A DNA stretch of 64,000 nt from an uncultured Lachnoclostridium sp. GTDB lineage: Bacteria > Bacillota > Clostridia > Lachnospirales > Lachnospiraceae. The stretch is taken from positions 16,871-80,870 of the forward strand of contig CAKNJS010000007.1 of assembly GCA_930986645.1 (NCBI GenBank), in the 5' to 3' direction. Below, piece after piece: positions 48,287 to 58,903 of this stretch. The position numbers and the translations under genes were made by a program. The stretch's first letter is position 1, and the number at the start of each line of letters is the position of its first letter. The notes beneath the pieces are model-generated. The model did not search any database and was not told the origin of the DNA. It saw nothing but the letters and a program-made list of their open reading frames with translations.

Positions 48287-50899
48287 ATGAATATTAATAA
48301 ATTTACACAGAATTCATTACAGGCTGTACAGAACTGCGAGAAGATCGCCGCAGATAACGGCAATCAGGAACTGGCTCAGGAGCATCTGCTCTATGCGCTG
48401 CTGACGCAGGACGACAGTCTGATTTTAAAATTACTTGAAAAAATGAGTATCCAGGGACAGCTCTTCATCAACAGTGTGGAGCAGATGATCGGTAAGCGGC
48501 CGAAAGTTCAGGGCGGTCAGGCTTACGTGGGACAGGATCTCAACAATGTCCTCATCCATGCAGAGGATGAGGCGAAACAGATGGGAGACGAGTATGTGTC
48601 CGTCGAGCATCTGTTTCTTGCCCTGTTAAAATATGCAAGCAAAGATATGAAACAGCTTTTCCGTGAGTATGGTATCAGCCGTGAGGGATTCCTGCACGCA
48701 CTTTCTACGGTGCGGGGAAACCAGCGGGTGACCAGTGATAATCCGGAGGCTACCTATGATACTTTAAATAAATACGGGCAGGATCTTGTAGAGCGTGCAA
48801 GAGAGCAGAAGCTTGATCCGGTCATCGGCCGTGATGAGGAGATACGTAATGTAATTCGTATCCTTTCCCGTAAGACGAAGAACAATCCGGTACTTATCGG
48901 CGAGCCCGGTGTCGGAAAAACGGCAGTCGTAGAAGGGCTGGCGCAGCGTATCGTCAGTGGAGATGTACCGGAAGGACTGAAAGAAAAGACGATCTTTTCT
49001 CTTGATATGGGAGCTCTTGTCGCCGGTGCAAAATACCGGGGCGAGTTTGAGGAACGTCTGAAAGCAGTACTCGAGGAAGTGAAGAACAGTGACGGCAAGA
49101 TCATCCTGTTTATCGATGAGCTGCACACGATCGTCGGTGCGGGCAAGACAGACGGCGCCATGGACGCCGGCAATATGTTAAAGCCTATGCTGGCGAGAGG
49201 CGAGCTGCACTGTATCGGCGCCACAACGCTGGATGAATACCGTGAATATATTGAGAAAGACGCGGCTCTGGAACGTCGTTTCCAGCCGGTCATGGTAGAC
49301 GAGCCGACAGTGGAAGATGCGATTTCCATCCTGCGTGGTCTGAAAGAGCGCTATGAAGTATTCCATGGCGTAAAGATCACGGACAGCGCGCTTGTTGCGG
49401 CAGCGACTCTTTCAAATCGTTATATCTCTGACCGTTTCCTGCCGGATAAGGCTATCGACCTTGTAGATGAGGCATGTGCCCTGATCAAGACAGAGCTTGA
49501 CTCCATGCCGACGGAACTGGATGAGCTGAGACGTAAGGTTATGCAGCTCGAGATTGAAGAGTCGGCACTTAAGAAAGAGGAAGACCGTCTGAGCAAAGAG
49601 CGTCTGGAGCATCTGCAGGAAGAACTGGCTGACTTGAAAGAACAGTACGCGGGTAAGAAAGTACAGTGGGAGAATGAAAAGAAATCTGTTGAGCGGGTTC
49701 AGAAGATCCGTGAGGAGATCGAGCAGGTCAACAAAGACATCCAGAAAGCCCAGAGAGAGTATGATCTGAACAAAGCTGCCGAATTACAGTACGGCAGACT
49801 GCCTCAGCTCCAGAAACAACTGGAAGAAGAGGAAGAGAAGGTAAAAGCAAAGGATCTTTCCCTTGTACATGAGGCTGTTACGGACGATGAGATCGCGCGT
49901 ATCGTTTCACGCTGGACAGGAATACCGGTGGCGAAATTAAACGAGAGTGAGAGAAACAAGACCCTTCATCTTGCAGATGAGCTGCACAAACGTGTTATCG
50001 GACAGGATGAAGGTGTAGAACTTGTGACAGAAGCGATCATCCGTTCCAAAGCGGGAATCAAAGATCCGAGCAAACCGATCGGTTCGTTCCTGTTCTTAGG
50101 ACCTACCGGAGTCGGTAAGACAGAGCTCGCTAAAGCATTGGCACAGAGCCTGTTCGATGATGAGAACAATATGGTGCGTATCGATATGAGTGAGTACATG
50201 GAGAAATATTCCGTGTCCCGTCTGATCGGAGCACCGCCGGGATATGTAGGATATGATGAAGGCGGACAGCTTACTGAGGCAGTCCGGAGGAAACCGTATT
50301 CTGTCGTTCTTTTCGATGAAGTTGAAAAAGCGCATCCGGACGTATTTAACGTACTGCTTCAAGTGCTTGACGACGGACGTATCACAGACTCTCAGGGAAG
50401 AACTGTGGACTTTAAGAATACGATCCTGATCATGACCTCGAATATCGGGGCAAGCTATCTGCTGGAAGGAATCCATGACGACGGCTCTATAGACGAACAG
50501 AGTCAGGAGATGGTCATGAACGACCTGAAAGCTCACTTCAGACCGGAATTCCTGAACCGTCTGGATGAAATAATTATGTTCAAGCCATTGACGAAACAGA
50601 ATATCCGTGCCATTATTGACTTACTGATAGCAGATGTCAACAAACGGCTGGCAGAGAAAGAGCTGACGATCGAACTGACAGATGCAGCAAAAGACTTCGT
50701 AGTAGAAGGCGGCTACGACCCGATGTACGGAGCAAGACCGCTGAAGAGATATCTGCAGAAGAATGTTGAGACGCTGGCGGCAAGACTGATCCTTGCCGGA
50801 AATGTTGGCAGGGAAGATACGATCCTGATCGATGCGAAAGATGGAAAACTGACAGCAGAAGTGAAAGGTCAGGTCGTTGCATCGGAGTCCGTTTCCTGA
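48287..50899 (+). CDS. clpB: ATP-dependent disaggregase ClpB
   Basis: ATG 48287, behind AAGGAGGG, gives 870 residues. The N-terminal double-ClpN domain is followed by the first AAA+ ring domain ([13 protein letters not shown] near residue 206). The coiled-coil middle domain lies at about residues 405-530 and the second AAA+ domain has [14 protein letters not shown] near residue 605. The long middle domain distinguishes ClpB from ClpC. It pulls proteins out of aggregates with DnaK/DnaJ; the canonical dnaK operon is not in the window, but a separate Hsp70 gene lies at 55084. Confidence 0.96.
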   Translation: MNINKFTQNSLQAVQNCEKIAADNGNQELAQEHLLYALLTQDDSLILKLLEKMSIQGQLFINSVEQMIGKRPKVQGGQAYVGQDLNNVLIHAEDEAKQMGDEYVSVEHLFLALLKYASKDMKQLFREYGISREGFLHALSTVRGNQRVTSDNPEATYDTLNKYGQDLVERAREQKLDPVIGRDEEIRNVIRILSRKTKNNPVLIGEPGVGKTAVVEGLAQRIVSGDVPEGLKEKTIFSLDMGALVAGAKYRGEFEERLKAVLEEVKNSDGKIILFIDELHTIVGAGKTDGAMDAGNMLKPMLARGELHCIGATTLDEYREYIEKDAALERRFQPVMVDEPTVEDAISILRGLKERYEVFHGVKITDSALVAAATLSNRYISDRFLPDKAIDLVDEACALIKTELDSMPTELDELRRKVMQLEIEESALKKEEDRLSKERLEHLQEELADLKEQYAGKKVQWENEKKSVERVQKIREEIEQVNKDIQKAQREYDLNKAAELQYGRLPQLQKQLEEEEEKVKAKDLSLVHEAVTDDEIARIVSRWTGIPVAKLNESERNKTLHLADELHKRVIGQDEGVELVTEAIIRSKAGIKDPSKPIGSFLFLGPTGVGKTELAKALAQSLFDDENNMVRIDMSEYMEKYSVSRLIGAPPGYVGYDEGGQLTEAVRRKPYSVVLFDEVEKAHPDVFNVLLQVLDDGRITDSQGRTVDFKNTILIMTSNIGASYLLEGIHDDGSIDEQSQEMVMNDLKAHFRPEFLNRLDEIIMFKPLTKQNIRAIIDLLIADVNKRLAEKELTIELTDAAKDFVVEGGYDPMYGARPLKRYLQKNVETLAARLILAGNVGREDTILIDAKDGKLTAEVKGQVVASESVS

Positions 50900-50931
50900 T
50901 GCCGAAACCGGCGTGAAAGGACGATATTCGG

Positions 50932-52146
50932 ATGGCACCCATCATCTTTCATATAGATGTAAATTCAGCATATTTAAGCTGGACTGCAGTAGAACAACTG
51001 AAAAACGGAGCCGCAGTGGATCTGCGCGAGATACCGGCGATTATCGGCGGGGATCAGAAATCCCGTCATGGCGTGGTGCTCGCCAAATCCCCTGCGGCGA
51101 AACGATATGGCATCCGCACGGGGGAACCTGTTGCGAATGCCTTTCGTAAGTGCCCGAATCTTGTAATGTATCCCCCGGATCACAAAATGTACCGGGAGAA
51201 GAGCAGGAGACTGATGGAGTATCTTCGGACATTTACGAAAGAGATCGAACAGGTCAGTGTAGACGAGTGTTACATGGATTTCACAGGGATTGCAGGCCGG
51301 TGGAATTCTCCTGTGGACGGGGCTGTGGAGATAAAAGATGGAATAAAAGAACGCTTCGGATTTACCGTGAATATCGGAATCTCTACAAACAAACTACTGG
51401 CGAAGATGGCTTCTGATTTTGAAAAACCGGACCGGATACATACACTTTATCCGGAGGAGATAAAGGAAAAGATGTGGCCGCTGTCTATCGGTGAACTCTA
51501 CATGGCGGGGAAATCCAGCGTGGAGGTACTGAAAAAATTAGAAATCAATACAATAGGTGATCTGGCACAGTCGGACTTAAAGCTGATCATGCTCCATCTG
51601 AAGAGCCACGGGAAGATGCTGTGGGAATTTGCCAACGGCATCGGAACTTCGGTAGTCCAGTCAGAGCCGGATGAGGCGAAAGGAATCGGAAATTCCACAA
51701 CTCTCAGTGAAGACGCAGCGACAATGGAGGAAATCCGGCCGGTATTTGAGCGGCTTGCGCAGAGTGTAGGAGGACGGCTTAAGAAAGCGGGAAAGAAAGC
51801 CGGAATGGTCAGCATGGAGATTAAATATTATGATTTTCGGACGGTTTCTCATCAGATACAGCTGGATAAGCCATCCAATGATCCGGAAGTGCTCAAAGAG
51901 ACTGCCTGCAGTCTGTTCCTTGAAGTGTGGAGCGGGGAGCCGGTGCGTCTGCTGGGAATACGGACTTCCAAGCTTACCGATGAAGCAGCGCCGGAACAGC
52001 TCTCAATCTTTGATATTGAGATACCCAAAGAGCCGGATGAGAAACATAAACGGCTGAAGAAAGCCATGGACGAACTGAACCAGAGATTTGGAGAAGGGGC
52101 CGTCATGAAAGCAAGCCTGATGCCGAAAAAGCCGCATAACAAGTGA
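50932..52146 (+). CDS. dinB: Y-family DNA polymerase IV
   Basis: The 404-residue protein has the Y-family palm (IIFHIDVNSAYLSWTAVE with the first catalytic Asp, and QVSVDECYMDFTG with the Asp-Glu pair), fingers and thumb. The little-finger domain follows (about 240-350). No clear beta-clamp peptide is seen, though the stretch before the tail contains EQLSIFD, which resembles one. It performs error-prone translesion synthesis. It follows clpB by 32 bases without a terminator, so it may be co-transcribed. Confidence 0.94.
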   Translation: MAPIIFHIDVNSAYLSWTAVEQLKNGAAVDLREIPAIIGGDQKSRHGVVLAKSPAAKRYGIRTGEPVANAFRKCPNLVMYPPDHKMYREKSRRLMEYLRTFTKEIEQVSVDECYMDFTGIAGRWNSPVDGAVEIKDGIKERFGFTVNIGISTNKLLAKMASDFEKPDRIHTLYPEEIKEKMWPLSIGELYMAGKSSVEVLKKLEINTIGDLAQSDLKLIMLHLKSHGKMLWEFANGIGTSVVQSEPDEAKGIGNSTTLSEDAATMEEIRPVFERLAQSVGGRLKKAGKKAGMVSMEIKYYDFRTVSHQIQLDKPSNDPEVLKETACSLFLEVWSGEPVRLLGIRTSKLTDEAAPEQLSIFDIEIPKEPDEKHKRLKKAMDELNQRFGEGAVMKASLMPKKPHNK

Positions 52147-52160
52147 GGGGAACTGTTATT

Positions 52161-53174
52161 ATGAAAGAAAAGAACTATAATCTGGAACTGGTCAGGATGA
52201 TCTCGTTCATTCTGGTTATCGCGATTCATGTGAGCAATTATTTCTGCCGTGCTTACGGTAAGATTCCGCAGGGGGAATATCTTTTTTCTCTTGTGATCGA
52301 CACAGCGGCAAGGCTCAGCGTACCCTGTTTTTTCATGATATCCGGAGCTCTGCTGCTGGGGAGAGACGAACCGGTTAAAAAGCATATACACCGGGTCGTG
52401 CGTTTTGTCATTGCGCTGGTTGTATGGAGCGCAGTTTACTATTTCTGGAATATCTATTACATGGGATCGTCATTTGACTTAAAGGAGATACTTTATGTTC
52501 CGGCGGAGGCGCATCTGTGGTATCTGTACGCTGTGATCCCCATTTATCTCGTGCTTCCGTTCTTTCAGGTGATGTGCAGAAATATGAGCCTGAAACTGGA
52601 AAAAGTATTTCTTATCGTGACGACGGGCGCGGTACTGTTTAACTACGTTCTGTGGCTCATGGGCGGAGAGGCATATTATGACCTGCCGCTGATAGGCGAC
52701 AGGATCTACGCATGGTATGTATTTGTGGGATTTTATCTATATAAATACAGGCGTCATATACGGATCAGCCAGAGAGCACTGGCTGTGATCTGCGTGCTCA
52801 GCATGGCTGCAACATTCGGGATCACATGGGGCGTTACGGCGGTGACGGGCGACCATTACGAGGATGCACTGACTTATATCAGTCCCTTTGTTGCTATTGC
52901 GTCAGTGTGCTTTTTCCTGTTTATGCTGCGGCTTGGAAACGCCCATGTCAGACCGGGTGAGCGGGCAAGAAAAGTAATCGACCTGTTCTGCGGCTGTTCG
53001 TTCGGCATTTACCTGATCCATATCCTGTTCCTCGATAATTATAAGAAATACATGAAGCCGTGGGATCTGACAGCATGGATCGCGGTGCCGGGACTTATCG
53101 TGGTGATTGCACTGGCGTCGTTTGTGTGTGTTTGGGTGATACGGAAAATACCGGGAGGACGGAAGATAACATAA
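52161..53174 (+). CDS. Acyltransferase-3 family membrane protein (OafA/WecH-like)
   Basis: ATG 52161 gives 337 residues; GAGGGG lies upstream, with GTG 52143 as a weaker alternative. About ten transmembrane helices are predicted. The family's N-terminal LELVRMISFILVIAIHVSNY holds the conserved histidine, followed by RLSVPCFFMISGALLL. Such proteins transfer acyl groups to sugars or peptides at the membrane. The substrate is unknown. Its end is followed three bases later by the AAATTTCGATTTT end of intergenic element copy D. Confidence 0.88.
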   Translation: MKEKNYNLELVRMISFILVIAIHVSNYFCRAYGKIPQGEYLFSLVIDTAARLSVPCFFMISGALLLGRDEPVKKHIHRVVRFVIALVVWSAVYYFWNIYYMGSSFDLKEILYVPAEAHLWYLYAVIPIYLVLPFFQVMCRNMSLKLEKVFLIVTTGAVLFNYVLWLMGGEAYYDLPLIGDRIYAWYVFVGFYLYKYRRHIRISQRALAVICVLSMAATFGITWGVTAVTGDHYEDALTYISPFVAIASVCFFLFMLRLGNAHVRPGERARKVIDLFCGCSFGIYLIHILFLDNYKKYMKPWDLTAWIAVPGLIVVIALASFVCVWVIRKIPGGRKIT

Positions 53175-53177
53175 AGA

Positions 53178-53455
53178 AAATTTCGATTTTCCGGACTGAG
53201 TGCCGATGGGGATAAAGTCCGAAAACAGGCGGAGATGAGGCTCCGAAATACCTTTTTGAGATGACCGGCATGTGTATCAGGTTCCGCTCCGTAATTCAGG
53301 AAAAATTAAAGACCCCGAAAGCTGGCCGAAAATAAAGCCTGAAAATGAGAAACTCGTCTTCGACTCAGACATCCCATTTTCAGGCTTAACGTTATCATTC
53401 AGAGCCTCTAATTCAGCAGTCACTCCGGCAAATCGAATGTAAAAGGAACCGGTTG
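53178..53455 (-). repeat. Intergenic element copy D (278 bp, reads on the minus strand)
   Basis: On the minus strand this copy has GGAGTGACTGCTGAATTA, then AACGTTAAGCCTGAAAATG pairing with CATTTTCAGGCTT, then TTTTCCTGAATTACGGAGCGG, and the end GGAAAATCGAAATTT next to the acyltransferase stop. The order and spacing match copies A and B near 18.6-19.3 kb, while the hairpin arms have a different sequence. A second hairpin, TTTTCCGGAC / GTCCGAAAAC, lies near the end. Confidence 0.7.
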
Positions 53456-53470
53456 ATGGGTAAATTAATG

Positions 53471-53488
53471 CGGTTCGAATTCGAACCG
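53471..53488. repeat. 18-bp perfect palindrome
   Basis: CGGTTCGAATTCGAACCG reads the same on both strands. It lies between element copy D and the exporter gene and could be a protein-binding site or the tip of a hairpin. Confidence 0.5.
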
Positions 53489-53520
53489 GCGGATTCACAA
53501 ATCCTATATCGGCCGAAATA

Positions 53521-54849
53521 TTATGTACAATGCCGGAATGCCTTATCTGTTATGATCCTTGCGGCGATCAGCCCCAGCGGCAGCGCCATGATGATCATCA
53601 GTGCGGACACAAGCCACGGAGCGGAGAGTGTCAGTGACATTTCCCCCATATTATAGACTGCCCGGTACAGATACAATCCGGGAACCATGATGACGATGGA
53701 AGGAACGGTCACAGAGATTCTCGGATATCCCAGTTTTTTCATCAGAAGAGAGGCAAGCAGGCCGGCTGTAAGAGCCCCGATAAATGCAGCGACTGCCGCG
53801 GGACATCCGGCAAGGTCTACAAGTTCCAGTCTCAGCGTATTTGCAAGTGACCCGATGACTGCTGCGGAGGCCGCGGTCGGTACAGGGCTGTTGAACATAA
53901 TTGAGAATCCGAATACTCCTACAAAACTTGTAATGAGACGGAAGACAAGGAGCAGAGCCGGTGAAAGCCCCAGATCTGCAAATGCTCCCGGTGACAGATT
54001 CAGGATCAGTGCCATAACCCAAGCTGTAATTGTGGAAATGACGATAATGATCACGGCATAGGCAAGACGTTCCAGACCGGAACGCATGTCCAGCTTTGCA
54101 AGGTCGATGCCGCTCGTGATGAACGGAAAGCCCGGAATAATAAACAGCATAGCACATATGTATCCGACTTCGTGTCCTCCGGACACCGGGAATACCATTT
54201 CAATCAGCCGGAGGGATACCACATAGGCCAGACAGGCAAGCGCCACAGAGGATATCACACATAAATACAATGTAAAATGTTTCCCGATCAGTTTAGAGCG
54301 AAGAAAGTTGCCGGCTCCGGCGCCTATAAATGCGCACAGCATCTCGACCGGCCCTCCGCCCAGAAGAAAAGTGAAGGCGGCACAGGCGAAAGCCGCTGCA
54401 AGACCGAGTTTCACCGGTGTGTAGAGACCGCGGATCTTTTCAATCTCATCCAGTTCCTGATGGAGCTGCTCGCCGGACTTATGTACTCCGTCGGTCGGGA
54501 ACTTTTTAACAAAGCGTTCCAGACGGTCCAGTTTGGAAGTATTTACACCGGTGTTGTTCAGACAAAGAGAGTTTGTAAAGGTCTTGTGTCCGTCAAAGCA
54601 GGTGTAGACTATGGTCATAAGACCAATGCTGGAAGTACATGTAACGCCGAGCTGTTCGGAGATCGCGTTCATGGAACTTCTGACACGCCAAGCCCCTGTT
54701 CCGCAGGATAACAGCATCAGGCCTACCCGGCCGATCAATGCAGCCTTAACGGGAACACTTGCCTCGGTAATTGGTTTATCCTTTACATGTCCGGTATAGT
54801 CATGCCAGTAGATATCCATATGATTGGGAATAATATTATCTTTTACCAT
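53521..54849 (-). CDS. ThrE-type threonine/serine exporter, fused two-domain form
   Basis: The 442-residue protein combines the ThrE N-terminal part (GRVGLMLLSCGTGAWRVRSSM, a periplasmic-hydrolase-like soluble region and five transmembrane helices) with the second ThrE domain (five more helices: FGFSIMFNSP, LVDLAGCPAAVAAFIGAL and the final VPGLYLYRAVYNMG). Many Firmicutes encode these as two proteins; here they are one. It should export threonine or serine. The gene is divergent from the Hsp70 gene, and the region between has GGTTTAC and GTAAACC arms about 80 bp apart. Confidence 0.9.
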   Translation of the reverse strand: MVKDNIIPNHMDIYWHDYTGHVKDKPITEASVPVKAALIGRVGLMLLSCGTGAWRVRSSMNAISEQLGVTCTSSIGLMTIVYTCFDGHKTFTNSLCLNNTGVNTSKLDRLERFVKKFPTDGVHKSGEQLHQELDEIEKIRGLYTPVKLGLAAAFACAAFTFLLGGGPVEMLCAFIGAGAGNFLRSKLIGKHFTLYLCVISSVALACLAYVVSLRLIEMVFPVSGGHEVGYICAMLFIIPGFPFITSGIDLAKLDMRSGLERLAYAVIIIVISTITAWVMALILNLSPGAFADLGLSPALLLVFRLITSFVGVFGFSIMFNSPVPTAASAAVIGSLANTLRLELVDLAGCPAAVAAFIGALTAGLLASLLMKKLGYPRISVTVPSIVIMVPGLYLYRAVYNMGEMSLTLSAPWLVSALMIIMALPLGLIAARIITDKAFRHCT

Positions 54850-54993
54850 GAGAGTTCCTTTCGATAACTAAGTATATATTGGTTTACTTCTTGCTACATT
54901 CAGTATAGAGGGATATGTAGAAAAGTCAAGAAAAACAAGTGAAATGAATGTTTTGAAAAAAGTGTGTAAACCATTAAAAAACAATAAAAAGTA

Positions 54994-55021
54994 TTGACCG
55001 TAAAATCTGGTGTGGTATGGT
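54994..55021 (+). promoter_or_regulatory. Candidate promoter of the stand-alone Hsp70 gene
   Basis: TTGACC (54994-54999) and TATGGT (55016-55021) are 16 bp apart. No CIRCE sequence is seen here, so this Hsp70 is probably not under HrcA control. Confidence 0.5.
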
Positions 55022-55083
55022 TTTATATAGTGGGTTTTCAGCGGAAAACCGGGAACGAAAAGAGAAATAAGGAGAAGATGAAA

Positions 55084-56865
55084 ATGAGCAGAGTGATCGG
55101 AATTGATCTTGGGACTACAAACAGCTGTGTATCTGTAGTCGAAAATGACAAGCCGGTGATTATACCGAGCGCTACAGGGGCGACGACAACGCCGAGTATT
55201 GTTGCCTTTACGAAGAATGGGGAGCGCTTGGTGGGGGAAGCGGCTGCAAGACAGGCCGTAACTAATCCGGAGAGGACGATCGAATCTGTGAAACGACATA
55301 TGGGAAGCGAATGGTCGGCCCGCATCGATGGGAAAGAATATAAGCCGCAGACGATCAGTGCGATGATCCTTATGCAGCTGAAGAAAGATGCAGAGCAGTT
55401 CCTCGGAGAAGAAGTTACAGAGGCTGTTATTACGGTACCTGCATATTTTAATGATATCCAGAGACAGGCAACGAAAGATGCGGGCAGGATAGCGGGACTT
55501 AATGTCAAGCGTATCATTAATGAGCCGACGAGCGCCGCGCTTTCCTACGGCCTGAACCATGGCGAGCCGCAGAAAGTTATGGTCTATGATCTGGGCGGAG
55601 GTACATTCGATGTGTCTATTATCGAAATCGGCGAAGGAATCATAGAAGTTCTTGCTACATCGGGAAACAACCATCTGGGCGGCGATGACTTTGATGAGCG
55701 GCTTGTACAGGAAATTGTGCGGCGGTTCAAAGAAAAGACCCGTGTTGATCTGTCGAAAGACTTTGCTGCCATGCAGAGAATACGTGAAGCGGCGGAACGT
55801 GCGAAGAAAGAATTGTCTACCAGCGATACGACGCATATTATGCAGCCGTTTATCACACAGGTCAAAGGGGAAGCGCTGCATCTGGATATGGTGATCACAC
55901 GGCAGGAATTTGAAGCCATGATCAGCGATCTGATCCAGAAGACAGAGGATCCGGTAAGAAATGCATTGAACGATGCGCATATCAGCCCGTCGCAGCTGGG
56001 GAGAGTTCTGCTCGTAGGCGGATCGACCAGAGTCCCGGCAGTCCAGAGAAAGGTGCGTGAGATGACGGGAAAAGAGCCGTCACGGAATATCAATCCGGAT
56101 GAATGTGTGGCAAAAGGAGCAGCAATCTTGGGCAGTACGCTTCAGGGCAGAGGACTTGTCGCCGCGGGAACCGGTCAGGATCTGCTTCTGCTGGACGTGA
56201 CGCCGCTGAGTCTTTCCATAGAGACAGTCGGCGGAGTGGCAACCCGCATCGTGCAGAGAAATACTACACTTCCGGCAAGGTATTCCCAGATATTTTCTAC
56301 AGCTGCACCGTATCAGAGAAATGTGGATATCCATGTACTTCAGGGAGAGCGTCCGATGGCAAGAGATAATAAGACCATTGGAAAATTCCGCCTGAAAGGC
56401 ATAAAGCCGGCGCCGGCGGGTGTGCCGCAGATCGAGGTTACATTTGACATTGATGCAAACGGTATACTGAAAGTATCTGCCCGGGATCTGGACACAGGAA
56501 GAGAACAGTCCATCACGATCACTGCCGATGACAGGATGTCGGACATGGAGATCCAGCAGGCAATGCAGGATGCACAGAACTATGCGTCTCAGGATAAGGT
56601 GAGAAAGGATGCGATAGAGATGCTCGGGGAGGCAAATAAACTGCTTGTCCGGACAGAACGCTGCGTGAAAAATGCGGGGAAACTGCTCGACAAAGCGGTG
56701 AAAAAACAGGTGAAGGCTGACACTGCAAAGCTTCAGAAGCTTGTGGCTAAATGCAGACTTGACCGTGTGGACGAGAATCAGCTGGCGGAGATCAGATCGG
56801 CAAAAGAACAGCTGGAGCGCAGCGCCGGAGATATCCTGACGCAGTACGACGGAGGACAGCAGTAA
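55084..56865 (+). CDS. Hsp70-family chaperone, DnaK paralogue
   Basis: ATG 55084, nine bases after AAGGAG, gives 593 residues, slightly shorter than typical DnaK. The ATPase domain is intact: [47 protein letters not shown] and [11 protein letters not shown]. The substrate-binding beta domain and a reduced helical lid follow, ending in YDGGQQ instead of the acidic DnaK tail. No grpE, dnaJ or hrcA gene is adjacent and no CIRCE is present, so it looks like an extra, separately regulated Hsp70 whose clients are unknown. It could also be the only DnaK of the genome if moved from its operon. Confidence 0.85.
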   Translation: MSRVIGIDLGTTNSCVSVVENDKPVIIPSATGATTTPSIVAFTKNGERLVGEAAARQAVTNPERTIESVKRHMGSEWSARIDGKEYKPQTISAMILMQLKKDAEQFLGEEVTEAVITVPAYFNDIQRQATKDAGRIAGLNVKRIINEPTSAALSYGLNHGEPQKVMVYDLGGGTFDVSIIEIGEGIIEVLATSGNNHLGGDDFDERLVQEIVRRFKEKTRVDLSKDFAAMQRIREAAERAKKELSTSDTTHIMQPFITQVKGEALHLDMVITRQEFEAMISDLIQKTEDPVRNALNDAHISPSQLGRVLLVGGSTRVPAVQRKVREMTGKEPSRNINPDECVAKGAAILGSTLQGRGLVAAGTGQDLLLLDVTPLSLSIETVGGVATRIVQRNTTLPARYSQIFSTAAPYQRNVDIHVLQGERPMARDNKTIGKFRLKGIKPAPAGVPQIEVTFDIDANGILKVSARDLDTGREQSITITADDRMSDMEIQQAMQDAQNYASQDKVRKDAIEMLGEANKLLVRTERCVKNAGKLLDKAVKKQVKADTAKLQKLVAKCRLDRVDENQLAEIRSAKEQLERSAGDILTQYDGGQQ

Positions 56866-56945
56866 CAATTCGGCGCGTGCCTTCTGCAAAACTGTTTGAC
56901 AGACAGCCGGATGAGTTATATTGTAGAATATATAGTAAATGAACG

Positions 56946-56994
56946 AAAGCGAGGATGCTTTACCTTAGGGAAAAGTCTCCTCGCTTTTATTTTG
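56946..56994 (+). terminator. Terminator after the Hsp70 gene
   Basis: AAAGCGAGGA and TCCTCGCTTT are perfect 10-bp arms, followed by TATTTTGC. Confidence 0.8.
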
Positions 56995-57012
56995 CGTCAA
57001 AGGAGGTATAAG

Positions 57013-58903
57013 ATGGGAGCGTTTGACAAGATAAAGAGCGGGCTGCCGGCGATGGACGAACTTTTAAATTATATCCGGATGGGGGATAACGTGGTCTGGA
57101 GCGTATCGGATCTGGAGGATTTTAAATTTTTTGCAGTACCATTTGCAGAGCAGGCGGTTAGGGACGGGAGGAATCTGATCTATATGCGTTTCGCCGACCA
57201 TGAACCTATTCTCACACCGAGACCGGGACTTAAGATCTGCGAGTTTGATCCTGATAAGGGATTTGAGGCGTTTACTGTGGATATCCATGACAGGTTTTTC
57301 TCGCTTGCGAAGCTGGATTATCAGAGGGGGTTTTTCAGCGGTGAGACAGAGAGACAGATCATAGAGAGCACGCTGACAAAAGACCGGAGGCTGCAGGAAA
57401 TGATCAGAAATATTTTGAACCCCATGATTCCTCTATATCGGATCGGATGTCTTTTATACGTATATTGTGTCCAACAACTGCTGGGAGACACGGATTGAGT
57501 AGCGCACGGAGGAAGGATATTTTACTAAGGCGGAGGCGCTGAAAGAGGCATTGATGTCAGGAACTTTTCCGCCTGATATCAGGGAGAAGTTCAAGACTCT
57601 GCTGGAATATTTCGGGCAGAGTCCGATCATTGTACGTTCCTCCAGTTTTTTGGAAGATGGGTTTGGAAATGCATTTGCCGGAAAGTACGAGTCGGTGTTC
57701 TGTGTGAATCAGGGATCTCCGGAGGAACGTCTGGAAGCCTTTGAATCGGCAGTGCGGACAGTCTATGCAAGTACTATGGACATCTCTGCACTTGAGTATC
57801 GGAAGCAGAGGGGGCTGCAGCACAGCGATGAACAGATGGCTGTTCTTGTCCAGAGAGTATCCGGTTCCTATCATGGAGATTTATTCTTTCCTGCGGCAGC
57901 AGGAGTGGGTTACAGTTACAGCTCTTACCGATGGAACAAATACATGGATCCGTCGGCAGGGCTGCTGCGGATCGTAGCCGGACTCGGAACAAGGGCTGTG
58001 GACCGTCCGGATCACGATTACCCGAGGCTGGCAAATCTTGACCGTCCGGCGGTTCCTATGCAGAACAATGCGGCAGACAGGCACCGTTTTTCCCAGCGTA
58101 TTATGGATGTGCTAGATATAGGAACGAATAAGTTGACACAGATAGAAATCGATTCTCTGCTTGAGGATCTGCCCCTGTGGTATAAGAAAGCGGTCATGAA
58201 GCGTGATTATGAGGCGGAAGCGGCTCTGAAGCGGATGAACCGTCCGCGTCAGGTATGGTTTACTACCTGTCAGGGACTTCTGGAGAACAAGCAATTCACA
58301 GGACTGATGCAGAAGATGCTCAAAACTCTTGACCGGGTATACGGGAATCCTGTGGATATTGAGTATACTGTAAACATGGATGATAAGGGAGAGTTTGTCG
58401 TGAATCTGCTGCAGTGCCGGCCGCTCTATACCGGAGGAAGGGGAATGGTCACGGAAATTCCGGAACTGCCGGAGAAAAATGTGTTTTTCCGGCTGAAGGA
58501 TTCGGCTATGGGAAGTTCGGTGAAGGAGAGGATCGATGTGGTCGTACAGATCGATGCAAGAGCTTATTATGAGTATCCGTATGCGCTGAAACCGCAGGTG
58601 GCGGAAACAACAGGAGCCATTAATGCGTATTATAAAGGAAAGAAAAAACGTATTCTGCTCATGACTCCGGGCCGTGTGGGCACATCATCACCGGAGCTCG
58701 GAGTGCCGGTCAGCTTTGCACAGATATCGGGATTCTGCGGAATCTGCGAGGTGTCAGATAACCGGGCGGGATATATGCCGGAATTGAGTTACGGAAGCCA
58801 TATGTTCCAAGATCTGGTGGAAGCAGGGATGTTCTACTGCGCACTGTGGGGAGATGAGAGGACAGTACAGTATCTGCATCACCCTGATAACTTTCCCCGC
58901 TGA
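57013..58903 (+). pseudogene. PEP/pyruvate-binding-domain (PPDK N-terminal-like) protein, decayed
   Basis: The 5' part (57013-57498, MGAFDKIKSGLPAMDELLNY and on) and the 3' part (57551-58903, with SPIIVRSSSFLEDGFGNAFAGK, the ATP-grasp nucleotide loop, and a QRVSG segment) belong to one large clostridial protein of this class. The join at ...VDIHD/RFFSLAKLDYQRG lacks a segment, and another is missing around 57420, where the frame also shifts. In the shifted frame FYTYIVSNNCW and RIE-stop-RTEEGYFTKAEALKE can be read, with TAG in the place of a Gln codon. The gene has thus suffered two deletions, a frameshift and a nonsense mutation. The final 190 bp overlap the antiporter gene on the other strand. 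ATP-grasp activity is lost or doubtful. Confidence 0.8.

Noticed and set aside
53277..53498. 73-residue open frame on the minus strand
   Set aside because: It runs straight through the hairpin of element copy D, has no ribosome site, and the related copy A has stops in the equivalent place.
54868..55980. 370-residue open frame antisense to the Hsp70 gene
   Set aside because: It is a shadow of the conserved ATPase domain, with no ribosome site and basic, Cys/Arg-rich composition typical of antisense frames.
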